This document shows positions 13,422-16,806 of a stretch of 16,806 nt of DNA, in pieces. Under the pieces are notes generated by a model. It worked only from the letters and a program-made list of their open reading frames with translations. It did not search any database and was not told the DNA's origin. The stretch covers positions 13,704-30,509 of the forward strand of contig DBZX01000069.1 in assembly GCA_002311335.1 (NCBI GenBank), written 5' to 3'. Within the stretch, counting starts at the first letter, position 1; each line of letters opens with the position of its first letter. The position numbers and the translations under genes are program-made. This DNA comes from a bacterium UBP10_UBA1149. Lineage in GTDB: Bacteria; Desulfobacterota; Binatia; UBA1149.

Positions 13422-16400
13422 GTGATCGAACTCGAGGCCACCATTGTCTGCGCTGACCTTTCGGGGTTCACGCTCGCAGCGCGCGACCTCGACCCCGAGC
13501 AGGTAACCGAGCTGGTCAACGGTTGTTTTGCTGGTATGGAAGACATTGCCAGCGCCCACGGCGGCACCCCGCTGCAGTTTCTCGGCGACTGCATGCTGGC
13601 CGCGTTTCCCCATTCCGAACAGGCCGAGTCCGCCAACCGTCATGCGCTGGCCGCCGCCCTCGAGATGCTGGAGTGGATAAAACAATCCGCGCCCCTGTTT
13701 CCCGACGGCAAAAGGCCTGGCCTGCACATAGGCGTCGAGGCTGGACAGTTGCAGCTGGGGCGAACGCCCAGTGGCGGCCTGCTGCCCGCCGGTCGGTGCA
13801 CGACAGCGGCCATGCGCCTGGAGGCGGCAGCCGAGACCGGCTCGGTGCTCGTTGGCTCAACGGCCCGGCAATTGGCGAGGCGGGGTTTCAGTTTTTCGCA
13901 GGCCGCCGCCGGCACGCCGCAGGGCTCGGCGCTGCTGGCGTCTGGCCAGACCGACGACCGCGATACCCTGCCCGATGGCCTACCCCGGCTACCCGAGTCC
14001 ACGGCCGACGAGCAGGTGCAGCACCGACGGCTGCAACAACGCCAACCCGAACGTAGGCAGGTGACCGTGCTGTTCGCCGAACTGTGCCAGGCCCCCGCGC
14101 CCAGCGACGCGCAGATGCAGGCACTCACCCTGGCCGTACAGGCCGAGGGTGGTTACGTGGACAAGTTTACCGGCCGCACCATGATGGCCCTGTTCGGTGC
14201 ACCCGACGGACTCGAAGAAGCGCCCGCCCGCGCCGCGGCCGCACTTGCCCGCCTGCTCAGCAACGACGGCGCCGGTGCCATCAAACCCGGCACCATCAAA
14301 CCCGGCGCCATACGAGCGGGCATGAACAGCGGATTGGTCGTGGCCGGGTCGGTGGGGGGCAACAACAGCCGCCAGTACACGGTGATAGGCGACGCGGTCA
14401 ACCTCGCTGCCCGGCTCAAGGATGCGGCGTCGCCCGGCGAACTCTACCTCGGAGAGCAGACTGCCTACCGACTATCCGACCGTTTTCGCGTGAGCGCGCT
14501 CGCACCGTTGTCATTGCAGGGACAGGGCCGGGCCGTGCAGGCCTACGCGCTCGACCCCTTGCGACCGCCGGGTAAAGGCAACGACGCTGGACCTCGCAGG
14601 CGCAAGCTGCGCGCACCACTGGTCGGCCGCGACCAGGAACTCGCCGCCCTGCTCGGGGGAGTAAAGCAGGCCCACGCGGGCGAGGGCTCTGTGATGGTCG
14701 TGAGCGGTGAGGCGGGACTGGGCAAGTCGCGCCTGCTCGAAGAGTTCAAGAACGATCCCTCGCTGTCGGATTGCCTGCTGCTCGAAAGCCAGGCATCGCA
14801 AGGCAACTCGCGACCCTTTGCTCTCGCGGCCGACCTGCTGCGCGAGTGGTGTCAACTCAGCGGTAACGAGAGCAACGACGACGCGCTCGCCCTGCTGCGC
14901 GCCGCGCTCGAACGCAGCGGTGGCCAACTCGAAACCGAACTGCCCTCGCTCGCGACACTACTGGGAATACAGTACGCCGACGAAAACTCGCCGGGCTCGT
15001 CGCAGCCGGGTTCGTCAACACCGACGGGCGACGCGCTGAGAAAACGCCTGCAACTGGCGCTCACACGACTGGCCACCGTACTGTCGGCGCAACGGCCACT
15101 GGTCATAGTGCTCGAGGACCTGCACTGGGCCGACCAGTCGAGCATCGAAATACTGGGCGGGCTGTTGACCGCGAGCCAGCGGGCTCCCGTGGTCACGATC
15201 ATAACTACCCGCGAAGATTCGGCGACTGCGCTCACTGACAGCAAAACCCACAAGCGCAGCTCGCAGCTCGCCCTCTCGCCGCTCGACGACAACGACCTCG
15301 ACCGGCTGGTCACGGGCCTGCTGGGGACAGCCGGCCTGCCGATAGCCCTGCGCCGACGAATCCGCGCCAACGCCGAGGGCAACCCCTTCTACGTCGAAGA
15401 GGTACTCAGGTCGTTCATCGACCAGGGCGCGCTCGTGCAATCACGTGACGGCTGGCAGACCACCGCGGCGATCAACGAAGTAGACGTTCCCGATTCGGTG
15501 CAGGGCGTGGTACTCGCCCGCGTCGACGCGATGGACGACCAGGCCCGCGAGATACTGCAGGCCGCCTCGGTGATCGGCCGCCGTTTTTATCACCGGCTGC
15601 TTCTCGGCACTGTCGATGACTCGAGCGAACTCGACACCGCCCTCGCCCGCCTCGAGGACATGCAACTGGTGGGCAGCAGCATGTCCTCTCGTACCGGCAG
15701 CGTTGCCCGGCGAGCCGATACCGCCGAGCGCGAGTACCATTTTCACCACCAGGTCGCACAGCAGACCGTGTACCAGTCCCTGCTCAAGGGCCGACGGCGC
15801 GACATGCACGCTCGCGTAGCCGGCGCCATCGAAAAAGCTTTCGAGCGACGGCTCGACGACTTCGAAGCCGAGCTGGCTTTTCACTGGGGCCAGGCCGACC
15901 AAGCTGACAAGGCCGAGTACTACCTGTTTCGCGCAGGCGACAACGCCGCCCGCTCGGCCGCCTCGGCCGAAGCGCTCACCCATTTTCGTGAAGCGTCGCG
16001 GCTGTACCTGCAACAACACGGCAAGGGTGGCGATCGCGCACGCAAGGCGCTACTCGAAAAGAACATCGGGCTGGCGCTGCTCAACACCGGCGACCATCAC
16101 GAATGCATAGAGCACTTTGACGCATCGCTGGCGTGGCGGGGGCGTTCTTCTTCGCTGCGAACCGGCACTGCAGGCCTGCTGCAGGCCGGCGGTGCCCTGG
16201 CCCGCACCTGGCTGTCGCTCTGGCGTCGGCGCGGCAACGCGGCGGCCGGCAAGAACGGATCCGCGACTCCCAGCGCGGCCGAACTCGAAGGACTCGAGGC
16301 CGAGGTCATGCGCGCCCAGGCCCTGGTCAACGTCGACCCGCAACGGGCGTTTACCGCTGCCCTGTCGGTGGTCGGAAGACTCGAGCGCATGAACGCGAGC

Positions 16401-16806
16401 GGGGTCGAGCGGGCGGCCGAACTCTACGCCGACGCTGCTGGCTTCGTGGCCTTTTCGGGCACCTCCTTCTCGCTCTCGCGCCGGCTGCTCAAGCGTGGTG
16501 AAGACCTGCTCAGCGACGACAACTTTGCCGGCGACTTTGCCTGCAGGGCCATGCGTTTTATTGCCGACTACTTCGAGGGAAACTGGAACGACAGCCCGCT
16601 GCCCGCCACTCGCGACCTCGAAACCGCCATGGAAAACGGCCAGCTGGTGCTCGCCAGCAACTACTTCGGCCTGGCCGCTGAGCGATCAACCTGGCAGGGC
16701 CACTGGCGCAACAGCTCGCGCATGCTCGACGCGGTCAAGCGACTGGTCGATCTTTACGGCTACGACTTTGCCGTCTCCTGGCGCGACGCCATTCCCCTCT
16801 ACGTCG
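13422..16806 (+). CDS. Tandem class III cyclase / P-loop ATPase / helical-repeat protein, soluble-adenylyl-cyclase-like (partial)
   Basis: The open frame runs 1128 codons to the window edge without a stop; the 3' end is missing. Cyclase domain 1 (about 5-160) has both metal aspartates, D12 (ADLSGFT) and D56 (FLGDCM), but Gln52 replaces the usual Lys and Thr128 the usual transition-state Asn. Cyclase domain 2 (about 212-378) has K248, T320, N327 and R331, but E220 and R252 replace the metal aspartates. Together they would build one active site, as in animal C1/C2 cyclases. Thr at 320 marks class IIIb adenylyl cyclases. Then come Walker A GEAGLGKS (429-436), Walker B VIVLEDLHWAD (561-571), EGNPFYVEEVLRSF (652-665), and from about 800 a helical, TPR-like region. 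No membrane segment or signal peptide. Likely makes cAMP in the cytoplasm under control of the ATPase/repeat part. Activity is inferred. Confidence 0.92.
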   Translation, partial: MIELEATIVCADLSGFTLAARDLDPEQVTELVNGCFAGMEDIASAHGGTPLQFLGDCMLAAFPHSEQAESANRHALAAALEMLEWIKQSAPLFPDGKRPGLHIGVEAGQLQLGRTPSGGLLPAGRCTTAAMRLEAAAETGSVLVGSTARQLARRGFSFSQAAAGTPQGSALLASGQTDDRDTLPDGLPRLPESTADEQVQHRRLQQRQPERRQVTVLFAELCQAPAPSDAQMQALTLAVQAEGGYVDKFTGRTMMALFGAPDGLEEAPARAAAALARLLSNDGAGAIKPGTIKPGAIRAGMNSGLVVAGSVGGNNSRQYTVIGDAVNLAARLKDAASPGELYLGEQTAYRLSDRFRVSALAPLSLQGQGRAVQAYALDPLRPPGKGNDAGPRRRKLRAPLVGRDQELAALLGGVKQAHAGEGSVMVVSGEAGLGKSRLLEEFKNDPSLSDCLLLESQASQGNSRPFALAADLLREWCQLSGNESNDDALALLRAALERSGGQLETELPSLATLLGIQYADENSPGSSQPGSSTPTGDALRKRLQLALTRLATVLSAQRPLVIVLEDLHWADQSSIEILGGLLTASQRAPVVTIITTREDSATALTDSKTHKRSSQLALSPLDDNDLDRLVTGLLGTAGLPIALRRRIRANAEGNPFYVEEVLRSFIDQGALVQSRDGWQTTAAINEVDVPDSVQGVVLARVDAMDDQAREILQAASVIGRRFYHRLLLGTVDDSSELDTALARLEDMQLVGSSMSSRTGSVARRADTAEREYHFHHQVAQQTVYQSLLKGRRRDMHARVAGAIEKAFERRLDDFEAELAFHWGQADQADKAEYYLFRAGDNAARSAASAEALTHFREASRLYLQQHGKGGDRARKALLEKNIGLALLNTGDHHECIEHFDASLAWRGRSSSLRTGTAGLLQAGGALARTWLSLWRRRGNAAAGKNGSATPSAAELEGLEAEVMRAQALVNVDPQRAFTAALSVVGRLERMNASGVERAAELYADAAGFVAFSGTSFSLSRRLLKRGEDLLSDDNFAGDFACRAMRFIADYFEGNWNDSPLPATRDLETAMENGQLVLASNYFGLAAERSTWQGHWRNSSRMLDAVKRLVDLYGYDFAVSWRDAIPLYV
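14274..14318 (+). repeat. In-frame 15-base tandem repeat within cyclase domain 2
   Basis: GGTGCCATCAAACCC (14274-14288), GGCACCATCAAACCC (14289-14303) and the more decayed GGCGCCATACGAGCG (14304-14318) are three consecutive units. They encode GAIKP, GTIKP and GAIRA (residues 285-299). The last unit runs into the conserved strand IRAGMNSGLVVAG, so the extra units lengthen the loop just before it. This is the pattern expected from replication slippage. Confidence 0.75.

Noticed and set aside
12978..13727. 249-codon minus-strand frame
   Set aside because: Lies across the end of the acyl-CoA synthetase, the gap and the first cyclase domain, both well-supported plus-strand genes. No family features.
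1..16806. CRISPR array, tRNA/rRNA, prophage or intact transposase
   Set aside because: No regularly spaced direct repeats, RNA gene signatures or recombinase/transposase motifs were seen on either strand.

Overview
This is a GC-rich bacterial chromosomal window with close-packed genes. No rRNA, tRNA, CRISPR array, phage gene or intact insertion sequence was found. Gene content (three luciferase-like monooxygenases, a sulfotransferase, CoA-ester enzymes, a crotonase, an acyl-CoA synthetase, ThrH, and a giant cyclase/ATPase/TPR regulator) fits an uncultured member of the Myxococcota / Binatota / deltaproteobacterial grouping or another GC-rich proteobacterial lineage. This placement is inferred from gene content and GC only.

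Layout. Bases 53-1297 (+) encode a PAPS-type sulfotransferase, followed in the same frame by a short remnant that looks like the start of a DUF1214-type protein. Bases 1474-3883 (-) hold two tandem LLM-class oxidoreductases. Bases 3969-4355 (+) encode a four-helix DUF4345-like membrane protein. Its 3' end overlaps the end of a minus-strand metabolic block at 4343-7930. In transcription order that block is a malyl-CoA-lyase-type CitE/HpcH enzyme, a divergent ATP-grasp (SucC-like) CoA-ligase beta subunit, a SucD-like alpha subunit with its phospho-histidine, and a small FixX-like single-cluster ferredoxin. A crotonase-superfamily gene (8120-9025, +) is divergent from the lyase. It is followed by a minus-strand pair, SDR then LLM oxidoreductase (10772 to 9035), then thrH (10865-11473, +) and an acyl-CoA synthetase (11571-13088, +). 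The window ends inside a very large regulator (13422 to beyond 16806, +).

How the genes fit together. The ligase pair plus lyase could activate a C4/C5 (hydroxy)dicarboxylate such as malate or citramalate to its CoA ester and cleave it to acetyl-CoA plus a 2-oxoacid. The crotonase, SDR, LLM enzymes and acyl-CoA synthetase suggest wider catabolism of carboxylic acids or terpenoid/aliphatic compounds. Substrates cannot be read from the sequence.

Most notable are three things. First, the terminal gene has tandem class III cyclase domains with complementary degenerate active sites, a P-loop ATPase and a helical C-terminal region; this is the architecture of animal soluble adenylyl cyclase (ADCY10). 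Second, the CoA-ligase/lyase/ferredoxin cassette has an ATP-grasp subunit whose hallmark motifs are altered. Third, a palindromic intergenic repeat occurs in two copies (9980-10024 and 11476-11550), the second directly against the TTG start of the acyl-CoA synthetase.
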